Source: Poecilobothrus nobilitatus (taxonomy: Eukaryota > Arthropoda > Insecta > Diptera > Dolichopodidae). Taken from it: a DNA stretch of 64,000 nucleotides. A model generated the notes under the pieces. The model saw nothing but the letters and a program-made list of their open reading frames with translations. It searched no databases and was not told the origin of the DNA. Positions 1 to 11,091 of this stretch are shown one piece after another. Made by a program: the position numbers and the translations under genes. Location: contig OX352772.1 of the NCBI GenBank assembly GCA_947095535.1, positions 111,253,321 through 111,317,320 of the forward strand, written 5' to 3'. The stretch's first letter is position 1. The number at the start of each line of letters is the position of its first letter.

Positions 1-700
1 TCAGGTACCCGAATTGCCACTGTAATTCATCAAATCCATCTCAGGGACATAAAGAAAGTATGCCAGAACACCATTGTACTAAATTTGAAGATTCTACTTT
101 TGTTGGTTATGGAGATCGTTTCGAAAGTTTCTAATACACGAAATTATGAACAAAGTCCTCTCAAATTTCGAAGACATAAATAAACAGGAACGAGCATTAT
201 TGTACTAAATTTAACGGTTTTATCTTTGCTGGTTTTGCAGATAATCGCGTTTGTTCTGGGGCTAGTGCGGAAGCTCCCAAAATCCGAACCATTGGACAAA
301 ATCCTCTCAAATTTCAGAGACATAAATCAAAAAGGAAGGAACATCAATCATTGTACAAAATTTTAAGGTTCTATCTTTGTTGGTTTTGGAGATAATCTCG
401 TTTGCTCCGAAATCATTCGGAACCTTCTAGAATCCGAACCCATTGACCGATTTTCTCCAGATTCGAACTTAGCCTTCTTTTGTAATTAGTAACCTACTCT
501 ATAAATTCATCAAGATAGGTTTACTAATTTTTGACTTATCGTGTGAACGGGCAGACGGACGGACATCGTTAAATCGACTCAGGAGATGATCCTGATTCAG
601 AATATATATACATGTCCATATCTCGCTCGCTTCCTTTTGGTGGTTACAAACTTCATACTAAAGTTAATATACCCTATACTTTAGGTGTAGGATATAAAAA
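1..700 (-). repeat. End of a modular non-coding repeat element
   Basis: Three degenerate direct repeats begin at about 73, 199 and 350 with ATTGTACTAAATTT, each followed by a ttgttggtttt...gataat stretch. They are followed by a GACGGACGGACATCG run (about 551-565) and a terminal imperfect hairpin, TATACCCTATAC / GTGTAGGATATA (668-696). This is the same plan as the elements at 1087, 7344, 11092 and 56940, read on the opposite strand and cut by the window edge. No coding capacity is seen. The class is not known to me; non-autonomous DNA transposon is an inference. Confidence 0.5.
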
Positions 701-1086
701 TTACAAAATTGATACAAAAGTAAATAATCATCAGTGATAATTTTATTGTCATTTTAGAAATTGTCGAATTGAAATACATTCTAACTTGTTTATTTTACTT
801 TTTATGTCTTCGCGAAAACTTTTTTGTAACGAAATTAAACTTAATTTTTTTTTTGCGGGAGGGTGGCAATATTTTAAATATTTTTCTAAAATCTAAACAC
901 ATAAAATTCTTTAATTCTATACATATTACATATATTGTAAATGAATGTATATGCATACAATATTCTTTTTTTACATTTTGTTCTAAAATCTAAACGCATA
1001 TAAATAAATTATAAAATTCTTACTGCATACTGTAAGTACATACTACACATTTACACTAATTCAGCTAATCATTTGTTTCTTTTTCT
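701..1086. other. AT-rich spacer, nothing recognised
   Basis: A/T-rich sequence with homopolymer runs. The short open frame near 769-993 has low-complexity composition, and I see no family motif. Confidence 0.5.
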
Positions 1087-2675
1087 AATTATACCCGTAC
1101 GATAGGATCGGGTATAATAAAATTACTCCTCCGTTTGTAACACCTCGAAATAAGCGAGCTAGATATACCTTCAAAGGTATGGATCGGATCAGAAAAAAAT
1201 TCTAAGACTTTTGAGCCATGTCCGTCCGTCAGTCCGTCCGTCAGCACGCTAACTCAAAAACTAAGAAAGCTAGAATCTTGAAATTTACACAAAATATTCT
1301 GGGAGTAATTTGTAGGTTCCCTATTTTTTTTGGTTGAGTTTGGACCAAGCCTTAGGGTAGCTCTCAAACACCTAACTTTTAGATCCCGACATTTTTTTTG
1401 CAATAGAGCTATGAAATTTTAACTACTGATAGATCTCACAAAAATATTAATTTTATTTTTAATAACTTTTTTTTGTAGCCCCACCCGTTACGGAGCTACA
1501 GTTCCCCAAAGGTTCAAAAAAGCTCTATATTTAAATTGTTATAGCACAAGTTGCATAAGGTATATCTTCATTTTGAAAACGCCAAACGATTACTACTTTT
1601 ATTAGCTTTAAAAGTATATATACAATAAATATATATTTGTGGCATACGGTGTCTTAATTTACCGTTATGTGAAACTAAAATTTTGCAAAATCCTTCAACC
1701 CTTCTATCTTCTAAACGGTTTAAGTTGGAAACTTGAATTTTTGACAGAAGTTAGATCTTTGAAAATAAGTATGAGTCATTTCAGAACCTTTTTTTGTATC
1801 ACCCCCCGTTTAGGAGCTGTAAGGGGTCAAAAACTGAAAATTTCCTATTTTTAAACACCTGTAACTTGAACACCTGTTAAAATTTTTTTAAAGTAATACA
1901 TAAAAATTAAAGCTTCATCATTATATTCTTATTTCTGTTAACAACTTTTTTTAATAATATAGGGTTACTTTATAATTGACGAAAGTGTTACTTGATTTTT
2001 TCAAATTTTCTAACAAATTTCTTCAACAAATTTTTTGCATTTTGTTTTACTCGATAATTTGAAATTGTTGAGGATATAATGCGTAGTACATAAAAATGTA
2101 AATAAATATACAACATAACGGTTGCTTGAAGAATTTTTATTTATATGATATTGGTATACATACATACTTATATAATATCATGTTTATTTACATATCGTAT
2201 ATGTCACTAGTGAATGAATGATAAGAGTATATATGTATATTATATAGCGCCGTATTTACATACATATATGTATTTTATTGTACTTATAAGAAATTATTCT
2301 GTCAATGGAATATTTAAATATAATATAATATAATATTTAAAATTATATTTACTATTTTGTACTAAGTAAATTTAATATACATTTACCGCATAGTATTAAA
2401 TGGTACTATAGAATATTTGAAAAAGTTTTGGATTGATAATCGTTATGTGAAAGGTTAGAATCTGCTTTTGAAGAATGTACATATAAACATATAGTTTTGT
2501 ATATATGTACAACCCATAGTTCTAGAAATTATAAAATTCACCCATATTATTTTAAAATACTAAAATATTAAAAAAATAATATTGTGAGCAGAGTGACAGG
2601 CTGTTAACATACTAACGGTTCGTACGGGTATCTAAGAGTTGACAAAGGCAACTGTATTCTTCCTCGTTTTTTTCT
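1087..2675 (+). mobile_element. Modular non-coding element, left arm
   Basis: It starts with TATACCCGTACGATAGG and soon reaches GTTTGTAACACCTCG and a TCCGTCCGTCAGTCCGTCCG run (1220-1240). Repeated modules follow, each with a 'gtagccccacccgttacggagctac'-type segment or a related form, and a T-rich stretch. It ends with TTCGTACGGGTATCTAAG and CTTCCTCG followed by T's. Terminal TATACCCGTACGA and its complement form a short terminal inverted repeat. The open frame at 1639-1854 lies in these modules and is not a gene. Similar modules recur at 56602-58030. Confidence 0.6.
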
Positions 2676-2765
2676 AAAATAACTAATATTAAATTTTTCC
2701 AAATAAATGTGTGTGTAATTGTGTAAATTTCCGATGTTTTGTAAAGAGTAATGCACATCCAAGTA

Positions 2766-4347
2766 AAAACAAAAAAACGAGGAAGAATACAGTTGACTTT
2801 GTCAACTCTTAGATATCCGTACGAACCGTTAGTATGTTCACAGCCTGTCACTCTGCTTACAATATTATTTTTTTAATATTTTAGTATTTTAAAATAATTT
2901 GGGTGAATTTTATAATTTCTAGTACTATGGGTTGTACATATAGTCAAACTATATGTTTATATGTACATTCTTCAAAAGCAGATTCTAACCTTCCACATAA
3001 CGATTATCAATCCAAAACTTTTTCAAATATTCTATAGTACCATTTAATACTAAGCGGTAAATGTATATTAAATTTACTAAGTACAAAACAGTAAATATAA
3101 TTTTAAATATTATATTATATTATAATTAAATATTCCATTGACAGAATAATTTCTTATAAGTACAATAAAATACATATATGTATGTAAATACGGCACTATA
3201 TAATATACATATATACTCTTATCATTCACTCACTAGTGGCATATACGATATGTAAATAAACATGATATTATATAAGTATGTATATCAATATCATATAAAT
3301 AAAAATTCTTCAAGCAACCGTTATGTTGTTTATTTATTTACATTTTTTTGTACTACGCATTATATCCTCAACAATTTCAAATGATCGAGTAAAACAAATG
3401 CAGAAAATTTTTTAAAGAAATTTGTTAGAAAATTTGAAAAAATCAAGTAACACTTTCGTCAATTATAAAGTAACCCTATATTATTAAAAAAAGTTGTTAA
3501 CAGAAATAAGAGCATAATATTGAAGCTTTAATTTTTGTGTATTATTTCAAAAAAATTTTAACAGGTGTTCAAGTTACAGGTGTTTAAAAATAGAAAATTT
3601 TCAGTTTTTGACCCCTTACAGTTCCTAAACGGGGGGTGATACAAAAAAAATTTCTGAAATGACTCACACTTATTTTCAAAGATCTGACTTCTGTCAAAAT
3701 TTAAAGTTTCCAACTTAAACCGTTTAGAAGATAGAAGGGTTAAAGGATTTTGCAAAATTTGAGTTTCGCATAACGGTAAATTAAGACACCGTATGCCACA
3801 AATATATATTTATTGTATATATACTTTTAAAGCTAATAAAAGTAGTAATCGTTTGGCGTTTTCAAAATGAAGATATACCTTACACAACTTGTGCTATAAC
3901 AATTTAAATATAGAGCTTTTTTAAACCCTTGGGGAGCTGTAGCTCCGTAACGGGTGGGGCTACAGAAAAAAGTTATTAAAAATAAAATTATTATTTTTGT
4001 GAGATCTATCAGCAGTTAAAATTTCATAGCTCTATTTCAAAAAAAATGTGGGGATTTAAAAGTTAGGTGTTCGAGAGCTACCCTAAGTTTTGGTCCAAAC
4101 TCAACCAAAAAAAATAGGGAACCTACAAATTACTCCCAGAATATTTTGTGTAAATTTCAAGATTCTAGCTTTCTTAGTTTTTGAGTTAGCGTGCTGACGG
4201 ACGGACGGACGGACATGGCTTAAAAGTCTTAGAATTTTTTTCTGATCCAGTCCATACCTTTGAAGTTATATCTAGCTCGCTTATTTCGAGGTGTTACAAA
4301 CGGAGGAGTAATTTTATTATACCCGATCCTATCGTACGGGTATAATT
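2766..4347 (-). mobile_element. Modular non-coding element, right arm
   Basis: Reverse-complement copy of the left arm, with the same modules in mirrored order and the GACGGACGGACGGACGG run at 4196-4213. Its divergence from the left arm is a few percent by eye, so the arms are not freshly copied. Confidence 0.6.
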
Positions 4348-4679
4348 AAAGAAAAATTCAAATCTCATATTCTCAAATCTCAAACAGTATACACAATACT
4401 GTAAATAATCTGTAAATGCTAATTTTTTTTAACAGATTTCAAGGTCTTGTTAGGTGAGTTATCTTTAATTAAATTTAGTTTACATTTATGCAATACTATT
4501 TATTGACCTATATTACATATTTTAAAATAAAATTATTACTTCCCAAGAATTTGGTTACATTGCAAAATTAATATATGAATAATTAACAGCATACATTAAA
4601 GTAAAAGTTATATTGAAATAAATTAAGTTCTAAGTAAGTGAAATTAGCGCTTTTATAAATTTTTTTGCTTATAATTCTA
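4348..4679. other. AT-rich spacer, nothing recognised
   Basis: No motif, TIR or coding signal seen on either strand. Confidence 0.5.
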
Positions 4680-5340
4680 AATATCACCGCAATTTTCCTA
4701 GCTTTCTTTGTTGTTGATTTATTTGAAGTATCCATTTCAGTTCACTGTCAATTATGACACCCAGATGCTTATAATTATAAACCATTGCATAATCATTAAA
4801 TTTTATAATTACATTTTCATTAGATTTTTTTTTAAATTTATGGACTTGATTTAAAATATTTCATTTTTTGAATTTTAACTGAATCATTTAACTCTATATC
4901 AGAATTCTTTCTTAAAATTAAATAATTTTGTTACGATTTATAATTTCTTTTATATATTTTCAATTTTTGTTTGGATGAGCAAGAGCTGAATCGAATTTTC
5001 CTTGTCATATCTCTCCATATTAATTATTTTTAGGGTGGTATATCTCTTCTGTCAGTAAAGATATATAGTTCTAAAATATTCAGAAATTTTATTTTTAAAA
5101 TATTTTTTGTACCAGAAATGTTTTCTTTTAATTAACTCAATACACTCGTTGTCAATCCGTGATGCAGTGTATTTACTCTTTTTTTTTTAAATTTTTTAAC
5201 AATGGTAGGTCTGTTTGTAATATTTTTAAGATCATTTGTCAAATCATATGTCATGTCATTGATGTCAGTTGCATTGTTTATATAACCTTTCATTTCTTCC
5301 TTTATCTTATTATTATTTTGAAGATTATTTGTCAATTTTT
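4680..5340 (-). pseudogene. LINE ORF2 remnant (linker and thumb, RT core deleted)
   Basis: On the minus strand, 5335-5080 encodes a linker-like piece ending in KKRVNT, followed after a frameshift by NECIELIKRKHFWYKK. This is the segment that lies between endonuclease and reverse transcriptase in Jockey/CR1-type ORF2. Further downstream, 4815-4690 encodes YKHLGVIIDSELKW, the hallmark of the region just after the RT palm. The RT palm itself (about 250 codons) is missing, so this is an internally deleted remnant with frameshifts. The right-hand part (from 4938) is included in the 3.75 kb duplication. Confidence 0.6.
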
Positions 5341-5579
5341 TTTTTGTTTGTTATTTATTATTTACACGTAAAACGAGAAGTCTTTTTAGTGTGTAACATT
5401 ATTCCTTATTCGATGAATAAAGTACATAGTATGAATTTACAATAAACAAAAAAAAAAATATAATATAATACCTATTTAATTCTTAAAAGTTGTTATTATT
5501 TACATAAATAGTAAAAAAAGAATTTTTTCAAGTCAAATCAAGTTTGTTTTTATTGTCGTTAACTAGTCTTAAATTACAG

Positions 5580-5975
5580 GACCCTTCATCATCTTATAGG
5601 GATACCATTACTTGTTGCTCGGGATGCATCAAATACAACCCTCACCTTGGGTTTAGTGCTACCTTCCTTTATGACGCTATGGTGAGGCAGCTAGTTGTGT
5701 TCAAAAGCTTCTATTCGTTTTAAATTTCGATCTATTTTGATTTATATTTATTCATACACTTGACATCATTTTTTTAAATTTTGGGTTTTTCGAAAACTGG
5801 CGTTCCATGGAGTACAATCTACCGATTGCGATATTTCTGGATTGTCTCAGCATTGCATCATTTTAAAATGGTAACTAAACTTCGTATTTACGATCTGATA
5901 AGCGTCTATCAGTTTGGAAAAAATGGTTTTCACATGCTGCTTGTTCTTCGGTTAATAATTGTTTTGATGGTATTG
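5580..5975 (-). pseudogene. BEL/Pao pol fragment (RT N-terminal region)
   Basis: Minus-strand translation gives IPSKQLLTEEQAACENHF, then a piece with GRLYSMERQFSKNPKFKK, then LPHHSVIKEGSTKPRVRVVF and DASRATSNG. These are the conserved blocks leading into the BEL/Pao reverse transcriptase. Stop codons interrupt the frame (for example before LPHHSV and after YEV), and the catalytic palm is absent. The upstream neighbour in a complete BEL element would be the protease; a matching protease fragment lies in the 44, 50 and 56 kb units. Confidence 0.75.
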
Positions 5976-5998
5976 TAGAGTACTGATCTACATTTTGC

Positions 5999-6188
5999 GT
6001 CACACCCTGTATTTATCTTTGTAATTAAGTATTTCGAAATTAACTTTACAGTTTTGTACATCATCGGCAATGCAGTGATAAGTTATCACATGTACACATA
6101 TGTATATAGATAAAACTAGTTAGTTTTTGGTTACCGATGCAATAAGATGCATTTAACGTAATTATGTACATTAAAAAATATAAAATGA
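5999..6188 (+). repeat. 190 bp LTR-like block
   Basis: From CGTCACACCCTGTATTTATC to AAAATATAAAATGA this block matches, with few changes, the sequence just downstream of the Gypsy integrase at 44099-44287 and its copies at about 49730 and 55368. That position suggests part of the Gypsy LTR. Here it directly abuts the BEL pol fragment. Confidence 0.5.
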
Positions 6189-7343
6189 CAATAAAATAAA
6201 AATACTTTAAAATTTAGTTGATAATTTAACTTAACAATTCAGTTTAAAAATTCTAAATAAAAAAAAATAAATAAAATGGAAAAGCAAATGGAAAGCATAA
6301 AGAGCCATAAACTCTTGTAATTGTAAACCATGTAACCATGTGGTATAATTTTACAAAGGTGGAGCATCAAGAATCATAAAATTTGTAAAAAAAAAAAAAA
6401 CAAACAAAAACTAAAAACTAATAAAATATAATTAAGAATTCCAACAACTAATAAAACTTAATTGTACCACTAATTCTACTCGAACACAATCGAACTCTGA
6501 AATTTCACTCAACAGAATTCCAAATTACACTCAAAGCATTTCAACATTCAACAGAATTCCAAATTATATTCAACATTTCAGACAGCACTCAACAGTATTC
6601 GGAAATTCGTTTCAAGAAAATGTACATACCTACACACTTCAGATAAGAAAACAATTTATTTTTTTTACTAACCAATTAATTTTAAGTCACTACTAATAAA
6701 AATTACATGAACGAAAACTAAATAAATCTTAATTTAGCTATAATTTTTGTTATTTTTATATTTTTAAGTCAAAAAAATATAAAATTTGCCTATTGTGTTT
6801 TTGTTAGTTCTAAAATGAATTTAATTTTTTTTTCGCTCGAATAGTAAATATATATAACATATCAAATTATTATTTTTATTTTCTTTCATTTAAAATTTAT
6901 TGTTTTAATTAAGTTAAAATAAAAAAAAAAAAATCACATAAAAATTAAGGATTAAAATATTGTATTAATTAATTATTTTTTTTTTTTTTTTGCAAAAATA
7001 ATAAAGTATAATAATTCATAATAACAATATAGAATTATAAACTGGCAGGGGCATCTTATTGGTAACCAACAATTAAATCAGTTCCTAATAATTAATAATA
7101 TATTAACAGTAACCTATATACATACATGCATATATTACATTACATATTTTGTTTTCTGCAATTACATACATACATTCCAATATAATTGATTGATTTAGAT
7201 TGTGAATAAACATGTGATAATTATTACTGAATTGTGAGATAAAAGTATTTTTTTTATCGTTTTTATTTTAAATATCTAGAAATGAAAATTTTATTAATAT
7301 TTTTAAAAATTTTAATTTAAATAAATTATCAAAAATATTTTTT
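6189..7343. other. AT-rich stretch with short repeats
   Basis: No gene seen. It contains a small direct repeat (ATTCAACAGAATTCCAAATTA near 6540, also near 6510) and many A/T homopolymers. TTGGTTACC...AATAAGATGC near 6128 is mirrored by GCATCTTATTGGTAACCAA near 7048. This may mark the ends of an unrecognised about 0.9 kb element. Confidence 0.4.
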
Positions 7344-8686
7344 TATACCCGTATGAACTATGTTCAAGGGTATAATAAATTTGCCATTACGTTTGTGACA
7401 CCTTAAAGGAGTCGAGCTAGATATAGTGTCAAAGGTATGGATCGGCTCAGAATTGAATTCTGAGTCGATTAAGCCATGTACGTCCTTCCGTCCGCACGAT
7501 AACTCAAAAAATAAAGGAGCTAGGGGGCTGAAATTTTTTTTACGTCACTTTTGCAAAATTGTTAGTTTTGCTATTTAAATCCAACATTTTTGGTCGGCGG
7601 GTTCGAGTAGCTGCCATACAACTTCTATCTTTATATAGAAATAACTCAGTATCTATTCAAGCTAGGTTTCTGAAATTTTGCAAATGATGATCAAGTTTTA
7701 TGGCAACAACTTCTGTAAAATTTGGTTGTGCTGGTGCGGCGGGTTCGGGTAGCTGCCATACAACTTCTCCGTTTAAATGAGAATAACTCAGTGTTTATTG
7801 AAGCTAGGAATCTGAAATTTAGTAAAAAGGTGACGAGTTACATGCCAACAACTTTTGTAAAATTTGGTTGGTCTAGAGCTGCCGATTCAGGCTTCTTGCA
7901 CCTCTAGGAACCTAATGAAGCTGGGCGTCTGAAATTTTGAAAATGATGATCAAGTTTTATGGCAACAACTTTTGTAAAATTTGGTTGTGGTGGTGCGGCG
8001 GATTCGGGTAGCTGCCATACAACTTCTCCGTTTAAATGAGAATAACTCGGTCTTTATTGAAGCTAGGAATCTGAAATTTGGTAAAGAGGTGTCGAGTTAC
8101 ATGCCAACAACTTTTGTAAAATTTGGTTGGTCTAGAGCAACCGGTTCAGGCTTCTTGCACCTCTTGGAACCTAATGAAGCTAGGCGTCTGAAATCTTGCA
8201 AATGATGATCAAGTTTTATGGCAACAACTTCTGCAAAATTTGGTTGTGGTGGTGCGACGGGTTCGGATAGCTGCCATACAACTTCTCTTTTTAAATGAAA
8301 ATACCTCAGTGTCCGTCCACACGATAACTCAAAAAATAAAGGAGCTAGGAGGCTGAAATTTTTTTTACGTCACTTTTACAAAATTGTTAGTTTTGCTATT
8401 TAACTCCAGCATTTTCGGCCGCCGGGTTCGAATAGCTGCCATACAACTTCTTTCTTTAAATGGAAATAACCCAGTGTCTATTCAATCTAGGTATCTGAAA
8501 TTTTGCAAATGATGATCGAGTTTTATGGCAACAACTTCTGTAAAATTTGGTTCTGATGATTTGGTTTTGGTTCGGGTAGTTGCCATACAACTTCTCTTTT
8601 TAAATGAAAATAACTCAGTGTCTATTGAAGCTAGCTATCTGAAATTTAGTGAAAAAGTGTCGAGTTGCATGCCAAAAACTTTTGTA
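7344..8686 (+). mobile_element. Modular non-coding element, copy 1 (3' truncated)
   Basis: It begins TATACCCGTATGAAC with an adjacent inverted match (gttcaagggtata), then GAGTCGAGCTAGATATAG and CGTCCTTCCGTCCGC. Modules of about 130 or 260 bp follow, each with GCTGCCATACAACTTCT and GCAACAACTTCTGTAAAATT. Open frames at 7722-7907 and 7981-8205 are translations of these modules and not genes. The right end is lost at the tandem-duplication junction. Confidence 0.65.
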
Positions 8687-9089
8687 TTATAATTTCTTTT
8701 ATATATTTTCAATTTTTGTTTGGATGAGCAAGAGCTGAATCGAATTTTCCTTGTCATATTTCTCCATATTAATTCTTTTTAGGGTGGTATATCTCTTCTG
8801 TCAGTAAAGATATATAGTTCTAAAATATTCAGAAATTTTATTTTTAAAATATTTTTTGTACCAGAAATGTTTTCTTTTAATTAACTCAATACACTCGTTG
8901 TCAATCCGTGATGCAGTGTATTTACTCTTTTTTTTTTAAATTTTTTAACAATGGTAGGTCTGTTTGTAATATTTTTAAGATCATTTGTCAAATCATATGT
9001 CATGTCATTGATGTCAGTTGCATTGTTTATATAACCTTTCATTTCTTCCTTTATCTTATTATTATTTTGAAGATTATTTGTCAATTTTT
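8687..9089 (-). pseudogene. LINE ORF2 linker remnant, duplicate copy
   Basis: Second copy of the LINE linker at 4938-5340, essentially identical (the same KKRVNT frame and NECIELIKRKHFW segment after a frameshift). The thumb segment is absent here because the duplication starts inside the element. Confidence 0.6.
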
Positions 9090-9328
9090 TTTTTGTTTGT
9101 TATTTATTATTTACACGTAAAACGAGAAGTCTTTTTAGTGTGTAACATTATTCCTTATTCGATGAATAAAGTACATAGTATGAATTTACAATAAACAAAA
9201 AAAAAAATATAATATAATACCTATTTAATTCTTAAAAGTTGTTATTATTTACATAAATAGTAAAAAAAGAATTTTTTCAAGTCAAATCAAGTTTGTTTTT
9301 ATTGTCGTTAACTAGTCTTAAATTACAG

Positions 9329-9724
9329 GACCCTTCATCATCTTATAGGGATACCATTACTTGTTGCTCGGGATGCATCAAATACAACCCTCACCTTGGG
9401 TTTAGTGCTACCTTCCTTTATGACGCTATGGTGAGGCAGCTAGTTGTGTTCAAAAGCTTCTATTCGTTTTAAATTTCGATCTATTTTGATTTATATTTAT
9501 TCATACACTTGACATCATTTTTTTAAATTTTGGGTTTTTCGAAAACTGGCGTTCCATGGAGTACAATCTACCGATTGCGATATTTCTGGATTGTCTCAGC
9601 ATTGCATCATTTTAAAATGGTAACTAAACTTCGTATTTACGATCTGATAAGCGTCTATCAGTTTGGAAAAAATGGTTTTCACATGCTGCTTGTTCTTCGG
9701 TTAATAATTGTTTTGATGGTATTG
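9329..9724 (-). pseudogene. BEL/Pao pol fragment, duplicate copy
   Basis: Second copy of the fragment at 5580-5975, with the same blocks (LLTEEQAACENHF, YSMERQFSKNPKF, VVFDAS) and the same stop codons. The stops therefore arose before the tandem duplication. Confidence 0.75.
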
Positions 9725-9747
9725 TAGAGTACTGATCTACATTTTGC

Positions 9748-9937
9748 GTCACACCCTGTATTTATCTTTGTAATTAAGTATTTCGAAATTAACTTTACAG
9801 TTTTGTACATCATCGGCAATGCAGTGATAAGTTATCACATGTACACATATGTATATAGATAAAACTAGTTAGTTTTTGGTTACCGATGCAATAAGATGCA
9901 TTTAACGTAATTATGTACATTAAAAAATATAAAATGA
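9748..9937 (+). repeat. 190 bp LTR-like block, duplicate copy
   Basis: Copy of 5999-6188 carried by the tandem duplication. The AT-rich stretch after it (9938-11091) duplicates 6189-7343 and holds no gene that I can see. Confidence 0.5.
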
Positions 9938-11091
9938 CAATAAAATAAAAATACTTTAAAATTTAGTTGATAATTTAACTTAACAATTCAGTTTAAAAAT
10001 TCTAAATAAAAAAAAAAAAAAAAATGGAAAAGCAAATGGAAAGCATAAAGAGCCATAAACTCTTGTAATTGTAAACCATGTAACCATGTGGTATAATTTT
10101 ACAAAGGTGGAGCATCAAGAATCATAAAATTTGTAAAAAAAAAAAAAACAAACAAAAACTAAAAACTAATAAAATATAATTAAGAATTCCAACAACTAAT
10201 AAAACTTAATTGTACCACTAATTCTACTCGAACACAATCGAACTCTGAAATTTCACTCAACAGAATTCCAAATTACACTCAAAGCATTTCAACATTCAAC
10301 AGAATTCCAAATTATATTCAACATTTCAGACAGCACTCAACAGTATTCGGAAATTCGTTTCAAGAAAATGTACATACCTACACACTTCAGATAAGAAAAC
10401 AATTTATTTTTTTTACTAACCAATTAATTTTAAGTCACTACTAATAAAAATTACATGAACGAAAACTAAATAAATCTTAATTTAGCTATAATTTTTGTTA
10501 TTTTTATATTTTTAAGTCAAAAAAATATAAAATTTGCCTATTGTGTTTTTGTTAGTTCTAAAATGAATTTAATTTTTTTTTCGCTCGAATAGTAAATATA
10601 TATAACATATCAAATTATTATTTTTATTTTCTTTCATTTAAAATTTATTGTTTTAATTAAGTTAAAATAAAAAAAAAAAAATCACATAAAAATTAAGGAT
10701 TAAAATATTGTATTAATTAATTATTATTTTTTTTTTTTTGCAAAAATAATAAAGTATAATAATTCATAATAACAATATAGAATTATAAACTGGCAGGGGC
10801 ATCTTATTGGTAACCAACAATTAAATCAGTTCCTAATAATTAATAATATATTAACAGTAACCTATATACATACATGCATATATTACATTACATATTTTGT
10901 TTTCTGCAATTACATACATACATTCCAATATAATTGATTGATTTAGATTGTGAATAAATATGTGATAATTATTACTGAATTGTGAGATGAAAGTATTTTT
11001 TTTATCGTTTTTATTTTAAATATCTAGAAATGAAAATTTTATTAATATTTTAAAAAATTTTAATTTAAATAAATTATCAAAAATATTTTTT

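Larger units (their letters stand above)
1087..4347. repeat. 3.26 kb inverted repeat (two elements tail to tail)
   Basis: The sequence from 1087 reads as the reverse complement of the sequence ending at 4347. The arms match along almost their whole length with scattered substitutions and small indels, around a centre near 2717. The outer ends carry AATTATACCCGTACGATAGG and the inner ends carry CGTACGGGTATCTAAG, GAGTTGAC and CTTCCTCG. About 90 bp (2676-2765) of unmatched sequence forms the loop. A fold-back element or an inverted duplication of one modular element would both explain it. Confidence 0.9.

Noticed and set aside
5159..5371. Plus-strand frame rich in F and I
   Set aside because: Opposite strand of the LINE linker remnant; low-complexity translation without a family signal. 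The same holds for its copy at 8908-9120.
7722..8205. Open frames with repeated MPTTFVKFGWSRA-like peptide (also 11470-12518)
   Set aside because: They are translations of the non-coding 130-260 bp modules. The same modules elsewhere are out of frame, and codon differences do not look protein-constrained.
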